Source: Ananas comosus (Eukaryota; Streptophyta; Magnoliopsida; Poales; Bromeliaceae). From it: a DNA stretch of 64,000 nucleotides. Made by a program: the position numbers and the translations under genes. The stretch spans positions 2,709,454 to 2,773,453 of the forward strand of contig NC_033622.1 in assembly GCF_001540865.1 (NCBI RefSeq), written 5' to 3'. Position 1 is the first letter of the stretch; every line of letters starts with the position of its first letter. A model generated the notes under the pieces. That model searched no databases. It was given only the letters and a program-made list of their open reading frames with translations, and was not told the DNA's origin. Below, one piece after another: positions 36,732-48,422 of the stretch.

Positions 36732-37238
36732 AAATTTTTGAGAACTAAATTCCATATCGCATATGAATAAAATAAAAAATAAATCAATCCGGTGCCAGCA
36801 GATCATTCTCATATTACAATGTAAAATAATAATCTAATCTAAACAGATCTAAAGTTCAGACTACATCATCTTGGACCAGTTAAAATTTCTTAATCTACTA
36901 TTTGAAATTGAATATGATGAACTGAGGACTACATCACCTTGACCAGTTAAAATCTCTTAATTTGTTTGAAATTGAATATGATGAACTGAGGCTCTGATTA
37001 GCCGCGAACATATCCGGCCTCTACGCGTATCCGCATAGAATTGATGTAGATCCAACATCTTCCGTCGCACGGAAGAGATGAATCGCATATTACAAAGACG
37101 GTGCAAGTCTTTTTACGTTCTCTTTTTGATGAAATAGTGTGAACAAGATAGAAAGAGAATAATGTGAGATCCTGCTTCCTCCTCTTAATAGAGCCGAGCC
37201 GTACAAATCGGCACACCCTTTGTTGTAACTAATCAATC
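36732..37238. other. About 500-bp insertion specific to unit B
   Basis: Unit A (28560-28590) lacks this sequence. It holds a 64-bp direct repeat (GAATATGATGAACTGAGG ends at about 36927 and 36991), and the right half is of mixed composition. It resembles an LTR but I found no clean TG...CA ends or target duplication. Confidence 0.5.
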
Positions 37239-38324
37239 ATCTCCATTAGCTGTTGGTCATTATTATTAATTTCTTTTGCTAAAAATTACTTAGAGAAATG
37301 AAATTTTAAAAATTTATTTGATTAATTTACCAAAATCTCTAATATATTTAAATAAAATATAGAAAACAAAACAATTTAGATAAAGCTTAATTAGAATGCT
37401 ATTTCAAAATGGCGAAGTTGAGAGATATCCATATTATTTTATTTTTATTTATTATTAGACTTAAAATTTCTCGTTTCAGCAAGTAAAATAAATATAAGTA
37501 CACCAATAAGACAATTATATTTGAATAAGCATAATGATAATATTTATATTATATACAGCGTAAACTCCAAATACTTAAGATTTTAGTTCTCTCCAATATC
37601 TCATATTAAAGATCTTTTGGTGGAGATTATTTTTTTTTATTTTGCTCCCTTCTCACGCATACTTTTTCACAGTATTGATTTTCTGGGTACAGCTATATAT
37701 ATGCCATAAAATTTTTGCAAACTACCTTAGGTCACATAAGATGGATGCTAAGTATGTTTCACCTAACCAAACTTTATACATGTAATATTAGAGAAATCAT
37801 GCTAAATGATCGAGTGCTAAGTATGTTTCACCTAACTAAACTTCATACATGTGATATTGGAGAAATCATGCTAAATGAATAGCTTCATAATCCTTAATTC
37901 CTTCTCATCAACGGTCTCTAAAACTACCGACCATCCGTAGGACCCTAGCGCAAGTGATTAGGAGCTTGGTGGTTGATAACCGAGATTCTAAATTTTAAGG
38001 CTAGTTGCTCTCCATTTTCAGCTGAATTTTTTTTATAAAAAAATAAACAAAATAGGTAGCATTTTATCTTTGCTTTAATTTTAGCTATTTTTGTCAATTA
38101 ACCTAGACGTTTTTCTAAATTAAAAATATTTATTAATTATATGCTACAAGTATTCTACTAACAGTCTATTGTTTCGTCAGTTTAATTATTTGTAACTCAC
38201 TAATTGTTTCTGGCGTAAGTGGTAAAAAACTTGATAGTTAGTACTCGAGGCCCCAAGTTCGAAGTCTGCTTCATATTTTCAATCTACTTTGAGTCCCGAG
38301 TTCAAATTCGCTTCATATTTTTAA

Positions 38325-38676
38325 AGAAAAACTTCAAAAACCCCCCTGTGGTTTCGTAGTTTCTCACTTTTCCCCCCTGTGGTTTAAAATGTATCAATTT
38401 GCTCCGCTGTGATTTCTTTTTTCTCTTTTTCTTATCAATTTCATTATTTTTTTTCTTAAATCAGTGATAAAGTTAAAATTAAAGGGTACTAAAGTGAATA
38501 TTTGATAAATCTAGATGGATATCTGAAATTTTTTGTATATAATTTAATGAAATATTAACGAAAAAACTACCGAAAAGATAAAAACGAAACCAGAGGAGGA
38601 CAAATTAATATATTTTAAATCACATTGGGGTAAAATGAGTAACTACGAAACCACTGGGGTTTCTTAAAGTTTTCCC
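38325..38676. mobile_element. Mutator-type MITE, AACTTCAAA family, copy 1 (352 bp)
   Basis: The ends AGAAAAACTTCAAAAACCCC and GGGGTTTCTTAAAGTTTTCCC are inverted repeats. The duplication is TATTTTTAA (38316-38324) against TATTTTCAA (38677-38685), 8 of 9. The left arm carries two phrases of the type CCCCTGTGGTTT, mirrored at the right. Confidence 0.85.
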
Positions 38677-38685
38677 TATTTTCAA

Positions 38686-39280
38686 CCTACTTTGGTCGAA
38701 TGCCCGATCCCCAAGTTTCATGTAAAATAATATAAAATAATTTACTTGACCTGAAAGACCATTTTTGTCCACTCCGAACAGAGATGCACGATCCAATACA
38801 TGGCTGAATGAATTGATTTATCAAGAAATAAAACTCGCTATTTTTACATATTAGGCTCCTATTTGGATGCGTAAACATCTTATTTAGGATATTTAGCATG
38901 TAATATTTAATAGATAAATAGTATGATCGAATATCTATAATGAATATCATATTCAACATCCAACTAATTTTATTAAGATGAAATATGTTATCCTACTAAA
39001 TTAGAAATAATAAAATATTTCAAGAGACAAAAATTAAGCTCCTAGAAAAAGAAAATTATACGAAATAAGTTATCATTGAATATCTTAATCCAAAATCCAA
39101 AGAAGCCTAATAAAGGTTTTGTATTAGAATAGCTAAAGATTCCCAAATTTTCCAAGCACAAGTCTTGGTGTTTTATTACCCAATACCAACTCTACCTGTA
39201 TTATTTTTTAAAATTTAATTCCATGTTATAAAATTTAATTAAATTGTAATCAAGGGAAGCTGAAAAAGATTTAAACTAAA
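38686..39280. other. AT-rich spacer including the end of unit B
   Basis: No gene or element boundary is recognised between 39006 and 39280. Confidence 0.35.
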
Positions 39281-39820
39281 GAGTCCGACTGGTATACTAC
39301 CGGTAGTACGGAGGCCTCCGTACTACTAAATTGTTTTCAATGATGCAGCTTTCAAATCAACAATCAGCTCCATTAGACTTAATCTACATTATTGAAAATA
39401 TTTGAAAACTAAATTTCATAATTTTTCGACATCATTTACCTGTCAAAGAAGTAGTATAAAAATAAACAGTTAAAAATAAAAATCTCATAAAAATGATGAT
39501 AAAAAACTTAAATTTAAAATCAGAGATATTGATCTTATTCTAAATAGTAAAAAATGAAAATAAAAATTTCATCAGATTTGAATTGTTTTACACCGTTAAA
39601 TTTACAAACGCATCACATCGACCATTATAATTGTCAATTTTGAAACATTTTGATCGCTATCTAAATAATGTCAAAAAATCAAAAAATTTAGTTTTCAAAT
39701 ACTTTTAATAGTGTAGATCAAGTCTAATGAAACCGATCATTGATTTAGAAGCCGCATCATTGAAAACAACTAGATAGCACGAAGGCCTCCGTGCTATTTG
39801 ATAGTATATCAGCCCTAGCT
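39281..39820. mobile_element. Palindromic MITE, GGAGGCCTCCGT family, copy 1 (540 bp)
   Basis: Left arm ...TAGTACGGAGGCCTCCGTAC and right arm GCACGAAGGCCTCCGTGC... are inverted. Symmetry runs through TTGTTTTCAATGATGC and TAGACTTAATCTAC towards the centre. CTAAA flanks both sides (39276-39280 and 39821-39825), a possible target duplication. No coding capacity. Confidence 0.8.
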
Positions 39821-39825
39821 CTAAA

Positions 39826-40088
39826 GTGAGTTCATAAATACAGTGGGTCATTTTGATAGATAACACCATTCAATTCAAACTTTCCACTTTGTAAAGGGTG
39901 TGGTTACAGTGCAGATCACAGCATCCAACAACCTCCAATTCAAACAACAAAGAAGCAGAGCTTCTTCAAGTGTTTCAAGCTTTTGCAATCACAGAACTTC
40001 AGAAAATCAACTACAGGATTAAAAGGGTGCTAGTTTATTTCATCAACTTTCCATGGTTTGCCTACAAAGGGACAAACATAAGTGAAAA

Positions 40089-40151
<63 letters not shown>

Positions 40152-40183
40152 NATATATATATATATATATAGATATATATATA
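39826..40183. other. Short unique stretch and (TA)n microsatellite with an N
   Basis: 39840-40080 has a mixed-composition sequence I do not recognise. 40085-40183 is (AAT)n then (TA)n interrupted by N at 40152. The ORF across the N is not credible. Confidence 0.5.
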
Positions 40184-40714
40184 GAGCTAGACTCCTGCGC
40201 TTTCGAAAGTACGGAGGCTTTCATACTTGTAAATTGTTTTCATTGATAGGGCATCCGATTCGGCGATCGGTTCCGTTAGAGATGATTTACAGTATTGGAA
40301 CTCTCTAAAAACCAAATTTCATAAGTTTTTTACTTTTTTTGCCTCGTGAACTATTAGCCTTAAAATGAACGGCTGAAATTAAAAATTTCATAAAAAAGAG
40401 TGATAAAAGACTTAAGTTTCAAATCGAAAGTATTGATCTTGCTTTTCATGATAAATACAATTTTCTTTTAAAGTTTTACGTAATTTCGATTGTTCTACAC
40501 GTCGAACTTGTAAACATGCCACATCGGCTATTAAAATAGTCATTTTTGAAACCTTTCATCACTTGGTAAATAAAATTGAAAAATTATGAAATTTAGTTTA
40601 CAATAGCATAGATCATGCCTAACGAAATCAATCGTTGAATTGGATCTTCCATCATTAGAAGTAGCTTACAAGCACGGAAGCCTCCATACTTTCAAAACCG
40701 TAGGAGATGTACTC
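40184..40714. mobile_element. Palindromic MITE, GGAGGCCTCCGT family, copy 2 (531 bp), in a (TA)n tract
   Basis: Left arm CTTTCGAAAGTACGGAGGCT and right arm AGCCTCCATACTTTCAAAAC are inverted. Both outer flanks are long (TA)n tracts (40123-40183 and 40715-40762), the setting typical of Micron-type MITEs. Confidence 0.8.
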
Positions 40715-40761
<47 letters not shown>

Positions 40762-40849
40762 TCAACTACACATAGCATAAACACGTTCTTTATAAACAAA
40801 AGTTTAAGCCCCTGAAATTCTACTATGCGCAAAGATCTTACCCAAATGC

Positions 40850-43562
40850 TTAAGGTACCACAATGCCCAAATGCTCAAGATACCATAATGCCCCTTCTGC
40901 AGCATGTTCTCTCGCAGCTTTCTTTTTCCGCTTTGGTTCACTAAAGCACTCCAAGATTGTGGTGGTGATTGTATCCACTTCCACTGTGACTTTGCAGGTG
41001 AACCTGCCACAATTTAATGCCTACAACATAAGATGGTGGATCATGCTGATGTATATAAATAACTAAGCATAAGTACCATAGCAAGGCTACCTTCAGAAAT
41101 TAATAATGCTATTCTGTAAGTGCATAAATGAAGATGCTTTTGTTCAGATTATTCTATCGGCGGGGGCAATTTTGATCCTTTTGAAACTTTCAGAAATTGC
41201 TATTTGAGTTAAACTATTAGAAGAAGCACAGGAAGTTTTTCACTCCTTGAAACTTTCAGCACAACAAAGCAGAAGCTTCAAACCTGAGCTTCTACTTTGC
41301 AGCCCACACGCACATTATAACTTCCTGCAGCAATAAAAGCTTCAAATAGTTTGTCTAACAAACGCGTTGCCGATGCTTCTTTGAGCAGAAAAACTGTTCT
41401 AGATGCCAAGCCAAATAGGTACATAATAGCAAATGCACCTTCTCTAACATCAGCTTACATGAATATGATATATCTCCAAGGAGGAGGTAGCTAAGGATAT
41501 AAGCTCCCTCTCTTTTACTTTTTCCATCTCAATTTTAGCATCTGAGAGCTGTGCATTTCTTGTTGTCTGATGCAAGTTTGTTCGAACTTTTAGATCTTAT
41601 TGTAACAGGCTATGCCTTGTTGCTTTAAATTTTGAATGAGCCCAAAAAATTTTGGGCATGTTATCAACATAATACCTGTCAAAGTATATAACTTTTCAAC
41701 TTTAAATATGCTTTAAGTTATTGCTATTTCAGACTTTTTCTTGGAAAGCAATTAAGATAGCACTTATTACTAATCATCAGTAGTTACAAAATCACAAGGT
41801 ATACCAAAAATGAAGCTAAAAATTCCTGAAGCTAAAAAATCCTGTGGTTATTACATTTTACGTATCTGAAAAGGCATGGCCGAAAATGCAATGATTCCTT
41901 TAGACACATCAGCAAGAAATATATAAACTGTCATACATCCCAAGAATTGTGAATATCATTAAACTTGAAAAGTCGCACAGCTACTCACATCAACAGTTGC
42001 AAGAACGGAGAATTTTGTCAGCAAAATTTAAGTAATGGTCCCTCCATATGACAACGGTATATCACTAAAATCATGTGCATATGAATTCTCACATCCCTGT
42101 ATAGCTTGTTGTTTCTTCATACTTTTAAATATACATATACTGCAGCATAAAGTTTCCGTGCATTTAACATGCTCCATGGGCGTCAATCTAGTATTAGAAA
42201 TTTCTACACATAACAGTGAAAAATGTACAAAATTCTAGTAAATCTATTGTCATCAGTAAGCTGTTCCTTTATACACTTAAACTCATCCATAGTGCGCCAC
42301 AAATTTTCCATATTTATAACATGCTTCATAGGCGTCAATCAAATGTATGAATTCTTGAACTGATGTTCTCATAAATTTGCAGAATGTGTATAACGTCTTC
42401 GTTCATTTTTTTTTATGAGAAAATTCATTGCATTTATTTTTGCAAACTTACATCCTTCCATGGACGGGTCCTTCTTGGCACAATTCAAACAAAGGCGCTT
42501 TCCAATAGTTAGAGGCACAGATCTCGAACAGCTTCGTCCTCGCTGTTTTGATTCTGGGAATGCCTATGGATCCAAAGCATAATGAAAACAATTTAATAAA
42601 TTCTAAATTCATTTACATGATAATTCTTCATTACAGAAGCTTAAAATTGGCACCTTTTTGACCGCCAGGATTGGCTTGTTGTCCTTCATTCGCTGCTTGA
42701 TGACCCACGACTGTTTTATCCTTATCCTTTGTCTTATGGAGATGCGACTCGCAATGGGTCTCCTTCGAGTCGACGAATAACTTGGCCAATTTATCTACAC
42801 CAACGCCCGCTGCTAACGGCTGTTGGCCCTTTACAACGAATTGCGGCTCCTTCTTCCTAGCGGGCCGCATTATCTCCTTCAACGACTCACTCTTCCGCTT
42901 AAAACCAAGGGCCTGGACTGAAAATGAAGTAAATGAAAAGTACATATATATGCATGATGTTTCTGCAAACTCAGTTTTTCGAAAGTAGAACAGAAAAACA
43001 ACTGTTAAGCCCAAAATAGGCAAATCAGAGTCATTCAATCTGATTGAATAGTGACCAAATTCAATGAATCTGTCTGTCAATAGTAAAACCAGCTCTGTTG
43101 ATAAAACTAGCAATCCCAGAAGGTAGATTAGCTGCCGACCTGAGGTTGAGCTACCATATTTAGTACTCAAATTTACAGCGACGAGATCTGAACAACAACG
43201 CAGAATAAACAAATGATCCAGTTAAAATCGAACCAATGGATCGCAGATATCCAAGAAAAGGTAAGTTATGGCCTATGGGAGACTCTGGACTGACGCAGTT
43301 TAGTGAGAGCAGAAATATTAGTTCTGTCGTCGACCACGATGGCGACGAGGAAGGATTGTAGAATGTTGCGAAACTGTATCCAATTCTGATATCTAAAATT
43401 GGAAGTGGAGAGCATGATAGAATGGCAAGTACCCAGCACTCCATTTGTGGCAAACAATAGGCATGGTTGGAGAAGATCAAAGTACCAGCTAATGCTGAAG
43501 AGAGTGTGCCCTACCTCCTGCTGCTGCTGCTGCTGCTGCTCCGCTTCCGTGAAGCTAACCAT
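40850..43562 (-). CDS. Small protein with a C-terminal double-stranded-RNA-binding domain (DRB7/Dicer-like type)
   Basis: Minus strand, spliced. Firm exons: 42917-42654 (88 codons, basic and Lys-rich linker, FKRKSESLKEIM to PGGQKG), 42563-42452 (112 nt) and 41003-40850 (stop TAA at 40852-40850). All junctions are GT-AG with matching phases, including a donor GTAAGT after 42452 and acceptor TTGTGGCAG before 41003. Joined exons give a full dsRNA-binding fold: helix 1 TARTKLFEICASNYWKAPLF, then Q-E-G-P-V-H, strand FTCKVTVEV, strand TILECF, and the loop-helix 2 KRKKKAAREHAAEGALWYLE with the RNA-contacting KKKAA. The probable first exon is 43562-43515 (MVSFTEAE plus a poly-Gln run from CAG repeats, donor GTAGGG). 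Its link to 42917 requires a small extra exon that I could not fix. Single C-terminal domains of this kind occur in plant DRB7 proteins and at the end of Dicer-like enzymes. No RNase III or helicase sequence is present here, so DRB7-like is preferred. Confidence 0.85.
43510..43545 (-). repeat. CAG/Gln trinucleotide run in exon 1 of the dsRBD gene
   Basis: Seven CAG codons (plus-strand CTGCTG...) encode seven Gln residues right before the first donor site. A length-variable coding microsatellite. Confidence 0.8.
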
Positions 43563-43687
43563 TCGGAGGGGGTGAAGAAGAGGAAATGAGATCCCCTTGA
43601 AACCCTAGAAAGGGATCCGCATCTCTGAACACATCGCAAGTTTCAATCGAGCCCCCTAAACTTTCGTTGCAATTGGGTTCTCACATT

Positions 43688-45000
43688 AGGATAATTGCCT
43701 ATATACCCCTCAAAACTTCAGAAATTTCTCATTTACCCTTTTTTTTTCTTTCTAATACACCCCTCATACATTCCTCCGTTTTTCCAAAATATTCCTAGGG
43801 CGTGTTTGGTGCGCTTCTTTTTCACCCTGGAATCGAAATCGGAATGGATAAATCCGTTTATGGGTGTTTGGTACGGGGTTGTTCCATTTCAATTCCGATT
43901 CCCGAGTGAAATGGGAATCCCCCAATCACCTCTTTTTTCAATCCGGCCTAGGAGGTCGGATTGAAAGTTGAATCCGGACGGAATGGATATTTATTCGGAT
44001 TAAATTTATTTTTTAACTTTTTTAATTAAAATATGAGTTAAAATTTTAAAATTAAATATATAATTTTAAATTTTAATTTAAACTTAAATTAAAAATTAAA
44101 ATTTAATCAAGTATTTCGAATCTAACTTATGAATTTGAATTTAAATTAAATTTTAATTTATATAAAATGTTATTCAAATTTTATTTCAAACTTAAATTAA
44201 ATTTATGGATTCAAATTAAAATTTAAATTGTAATTTTAAATTTGAATTTGAATAAATCAAAATTTAGTTTCATATTTTGAATTATCCACTCAACTTCAAA
44301 GTTTAATTTTTTTTAAAAAAAATAGATTTAAAATTTTGACATTATTTCAAAATTTTGATGTAAATTTTTAATATTTAATTTTTAATTTGAATTTAAATTA
44401 ATATATTATAAAGATAATGTTAGTATATTAATTTGATTACATTTTTTATATCCACCTGAACCAAACACCGACAATGGGAATGATTTACTCCGATTCCGAT
44501 TCAGGTGATGAACCAAACAGAATCAGATAATGAGTCATTCCGATTCCAATTCCAGCTTATTTTGATTCCGATTCCGATTTCGATTCCGACTTCGAACCAA
44601 ACGCGCCCCTACAGTTATCACCCGTTAAATTAACTTGGATTAAACGTGAGTTAAATATCTACCACAGTTAAAAAAATTAAAATACCACTTTTGTCCTTAA
44701 CTTAAGGGCAAATAAGAAATTTGGTGGTGGTAGAATGGTATATTTGAAAAAACTAAAAAACAAAATACTTTTTTGTGCCCTTAACTTAAGGGCAAATAAG
44801 AAAAGTCGGTGATGGTAGAATGGCATATTTGAAATGGCAAAATAATAATTTCATATAGATAATTGAGTTCATTAACAGATTTTAACTCTAGAGATATATT
44901 AGAAATAGGTTGGAACGTAAAAAAAGTATTTTTAATATTAGCCTTTTAAAAAGGCTAAATCAGAAAGTCAAAAACTTTTCAGAGGTATGTAAGCAATTAC
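43688..45000. mobile_element. TIR element interrupted by a Tourist-like MITE
   Basis: Left end GGATAATTGCCTATATACCC and right end GGTATGTAAGCAATTACCCC are inverted for about 60 bp. Without the nested element (43798-44608) it is about 500 bp. It contains two copies of a CCTTAACTTAAGG palindrome unit (about 44694 and 44779). No clear target duplication was found. Confidence 0.55.
43798..44608. mobile_element. Tourist/Harbinger-like MITE (811 bp)
   Basis: The ends GGGCGTGTTTGGTGCG and CGAACCAAACGCGCCC are inverted repeats. The 3-bp duplication CTA flanks it (43795-43797 and 44609-44611). The core (44000-44430) is AT-rich and self-complementary. It is nested inside 43688-45000. Confidence 0.8.
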
Positions 45001-45097
45001 CCCCTTACATTTCACACCCAAGCATCAAATTACTAGGGATGAAAGTGGTCACGGTAAACTCTCATCAGATCCGATACCGAATTCCATAAAATACGAA

Positions 45098-46070
45098 GGC
45101 TGCGTTTGATTTGGGTATAAGTAAGAACTGCTTATTCTAAGAATAGGTATAAGCTTAGGTATAAGTAGGAACAAGACCAATTTTACGTTTGGATGAAATT
45201 AGGTTGTTCCTAGAAATAAGGTAAATAGTATTTTGATGGTTATATTGGAGCGAAGAGAATAAGAGTTATAATTGTATATATTAAAATTACTTTATATAAT
45301 TAATTAACATCAAAACATTACTTAAAATAATAAATTAATATTAATAATTATAAATAATAAATTAATTAAATAATAATAAATTATTATTAATTAATATTTA
45401 TTATTTTTAATTTTTTAGTATTAAATAATTAATAATTATAAATTATAAATTAATTAATTAATAATAAATAATTATAAATAAATTATTAATAATAAATTAA
45501 TTAGATAATATAGTATAAATAATTTATTATTTATAATTTATTAATAAAAATTTATTATTAATTAATAATTTATAATTTACAATTATTCATAATTTACTAT
45601 TTATTTTATTATTAATTAATTAATTTATTATTTATAATTATTATTAATTTATTATTTATACTATATTATCTAATTAATTTATTATTATAATTTATTATTT
45701 ATAATTATTTATTATTAATTAATTAATTAATAAATAATTATAATTATAAATAATAATGATTTAATTAATAATTATAAATAATAAATTAATAAATTATTTT
45801 ATTATTTAAGCAATAAATAATGATTTAAATATATTAATTAGATTAATTAATTATTTAATATCATAATTATAATTATTTTTAAACTTTAGTTAACTTTATT
45901 CTCATATGGGAACAAGCTTGCTCCAGGGAAAAGCTGAACAGCCGTTCCAGCTTTATTCCGGCTTATTTCAGAAATTCGAGAATTGTTGTTTTCGGATACT
46001 AAACGTAGCGTTTGGTAACAAAGGGGGGAACAAGGGCTTATTCCCCCTAGTTCCCAAACCAAACGCTACC
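45098..46070. mobile_element. TIR element with an A/T-only core
   Basis: The ends GGCTGCGTTTGATTTGGG and CCCAAACCAAACGCTACC are inverted. The core at about 45270-45890 is composed almost entirely of A and T with repeated ATTAATAATAAAT words and extensive self-complementarity. No gene. A partial second end (GTAGCGTTTGGTAAC at 46005) suggests tandem or nested copies. Confidence 0.65.
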
Positions 46071-46391
46071 AAAGAGTCCAGCTGGGTTATTTCTAATAGC
46101 ATCAAATATTTGATTCTATCAAATTTTTCACTATTTAATTTATTTATTTGATCATTTTTTTTCTATTAAATCATACTATTCAACCTACTAGCTACTCAAC
46201 ACTACAGGATTATTATCATCCTAACCGCACATCTCTTCCTCCAAGGACCGAAAACCTAATAGCACTATTGACTTGGTACTATTAGAAAATTTTCGGTCTA
46301 ATTTGAATACAAATATGGATATTAAAATTTAGTATTAGATACATATTTGTATCTAAATTCTCATTATATATATATATATACATATATATAA

Positions 46392-46605
46392 TTGAGCTAG
46401 AATACTTTTAGGAGTATTACTCCCTTGGTGCTTTTAAGATTTTTAGCCCTTGGATCTACTACTTGATTACTAATAGTCATTGGATCAAACACTATTCCAC
46501 CTACCACCACCTACCACCATCATCCCAACCTTACATTTCTCCATTCAAGAGTTGAAAACTCAAAAGCACCAATCTCTTGGTGCTTTTGAAAGTATTCTAG
46601 CTCAA
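46392..46605. mobile_element. Micron-like MITE (214 bp) flanked by (TA)n and (CT)n
   Basis: The ends TTGAGCTAGAATACTTT and AAAGTATTCTAGCTCAA are perfectly inverted. The left flank is a TA tract (46366-46390) and the right flank a CT then TA then TG tract (46606-46654). A similar element lies at 54369-54600. Confidence 0.8.
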
Positions 46606-46618
46606 CTCTCTCTCTCTC

Positions 46619-46657
<39 letters not shown>

Positions 46658-46965
46658 CACGCCCCGGATTACCACGTTTCTCCGGGTACGCCAACAGACC
46701 CGCGGTATATAAAAGAATTTTCTTTGTATACGAAGCGATAGCTGTATCTGTACCTATAATCATACAAAACTACAACTAGTAGTATAAAGCTCCTAACAGA
46801 ACTATAAACATATGTAAATAAACATCAGGTTCGCTATACATACATAGTCTTCAGGATACAGACATCACTCGCTCAAGCGAGTACCAGTATAAGTATGTAC
46901 ATGAACCAAAAACTCAAAACTACCTTTAGATGGTACTCCACTAGTACTGCAACCCAGGAAAGGAT

Positions 46966-47030
46966 CTAACTCGCGACTCCCTTTTCACGATCAGTATCGG
47001 CGACAGCAGCAGCCGCAGAATAAGGCTCTA
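46966..47030 (-). other. Conserved splice-acceptor plus mini-ORF block in the LTR
   Basis: The minus strand reads CCCTTTTTTGTAG then an open stretch E-P-Y-S-A-A-A-A-V-A-D-T-D-R-E-K-G-V-A-S and TAG. It aligns with 31838-31903 in the plus-strand LTR. The upstream word ACCCACTGAG (about 47083-47095) is shared by all three long LTRs. Confidence 0.5.
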
Positions 47031-48248
47031 CAAAAAAGGGTCAATAACTGGGTGTGAGAACTACTGCAAAAAGAAGTAATTCTCAGTGGGTACCGCTACC
47101 GACCTCAACGGCTCATCCACTAAGTCTACAGAAAGTATGCAAAAAGATAGTAAAAGAAGCTGGTAAAACTCTACAGCTATATACCACTATACTATCGCTA
47201 AACAACACTAGCTATCTGTAAATGTAAACAAGATGCAATCTCTGACCCAATCTCACTAGGGACTGTGAACACACCCGTTTCGCCCGTCGAAACTACACCA
47301 ACCACCACCACACTGGGTTGTTGGTGGAAAGCAAGTCCAACCAGAACACTACGACAACAACGCAAAAGCATTAAACCCGACTCCGGAGTGGCACTCGTGG
47401 ACGCTACCCAACCGAGAATGCAAACGTGTCTTTGCCGAGCTCAATCAGACTCTCACAGGCTAAAATGAAAACAATCGGGTCTAACTGGTCTAACAACCAA
47501 AACTCACGTGCCCTTGACACAATTTGATGCAAATACAGAAATCTGGATCTACCGTCAACCGCGACGGCACCCGACAGTCTGAAATAGTCTACACACTACT
47601 GTAAAAATAAACTCGGCATCTCAGCACGAGTATAAACTAATCCTACACTAATCTGAGTATCCATCGCATACTAACAGCGACGATACAAACAAACCACAGC
47701 TCCTAAAGCTAAATCTGGTAATTTTTAGAAAGTGACAGTATAGAATCTATATATTTTCTCCTAAGCCAATTTCAAGTTCAACATGTAAAATTAAACTACT
47801 AACTTAACTCCAAATTTAGATTTAAACACTAATCCATGAATTCGAGTACTAGTAAGGAAAATACACAGATAATACATATCAAGGATACTAAAACTTAGAA
47901 TATATTCCGACGATTTCGGTAAACTTCAACCTACCTCAAAAAGCTAGTCCAACTACGGCGAGAAGTCGAGAGGAGAGAAAACACGCGCTCGCCCGGCCTC
48001 CCAATGATGCAACCGCGACGCTCCCACGCTCGAACGGCCCTCCGGATCAATGTCAAAATCAGCCGAACTCGAGCCGCGATCACCACCACGAGCATGTTCA
48101 AAACTAGAGAGAGAGCATCAACAATAAAAAAAACTCTCCCCTCAACTCTCTCTGCAAGTCTAAAGAGGTGGGGATAAGGATAACATTGGTGATAATGACA
48201 ATCCAAAAGACCAACGTACCCTTCACCTACTCAAAATTACAGCTAGAG

Positions 48249-48422
48249 TACCGGTACCCGATTTGGTTACCGGTACTCAGCCTCTCAGCCCGCAAGCTCT
48301 CACACAAGGTACCGGTACCAACCCGATGCCGTACCGGTACTCAGCATCAAACTGGCGCAACCCGAGAGCAGTCTGTTTGAAAATACACTGGGGAACCGGT
48401 ATTTCCCTATATAGTACCGGTA
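48249..48422. repeat. Six copies of the palindrome TACCGGTA in the LTR
   Basis: Copies begin at 48249, 48268, 48310, 48332, 48394 (AACCGGTA variant) and 48415. They lie in the promoter-proximal end of the LTR, the same relative place as the GGCGCCC array of 29788-32202. Confidence 0.85.

Larger units (their letters stand above)
34508..39005 (+). repeat. Unit B of the tandem segmental duplication (about 4.5 kb)
   Basis: It begins GATAAATGTACAGCAGGATT right after the end of unit A and keeps the same order of blocks. It has its own additions: about 500 bp at 36732-37238 and the Mutator-type MITE at 38325-38676. It also has a suspect inverted patch next to the N at 36353. No gene is recognised. 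Confidence 0.85.

Noticed and set aside
39898..40308. 136-codon ORF with an Ile-Tyr repeat
   Set aside because: It crosses an N and a TA microsatellite and runs into a MITE.
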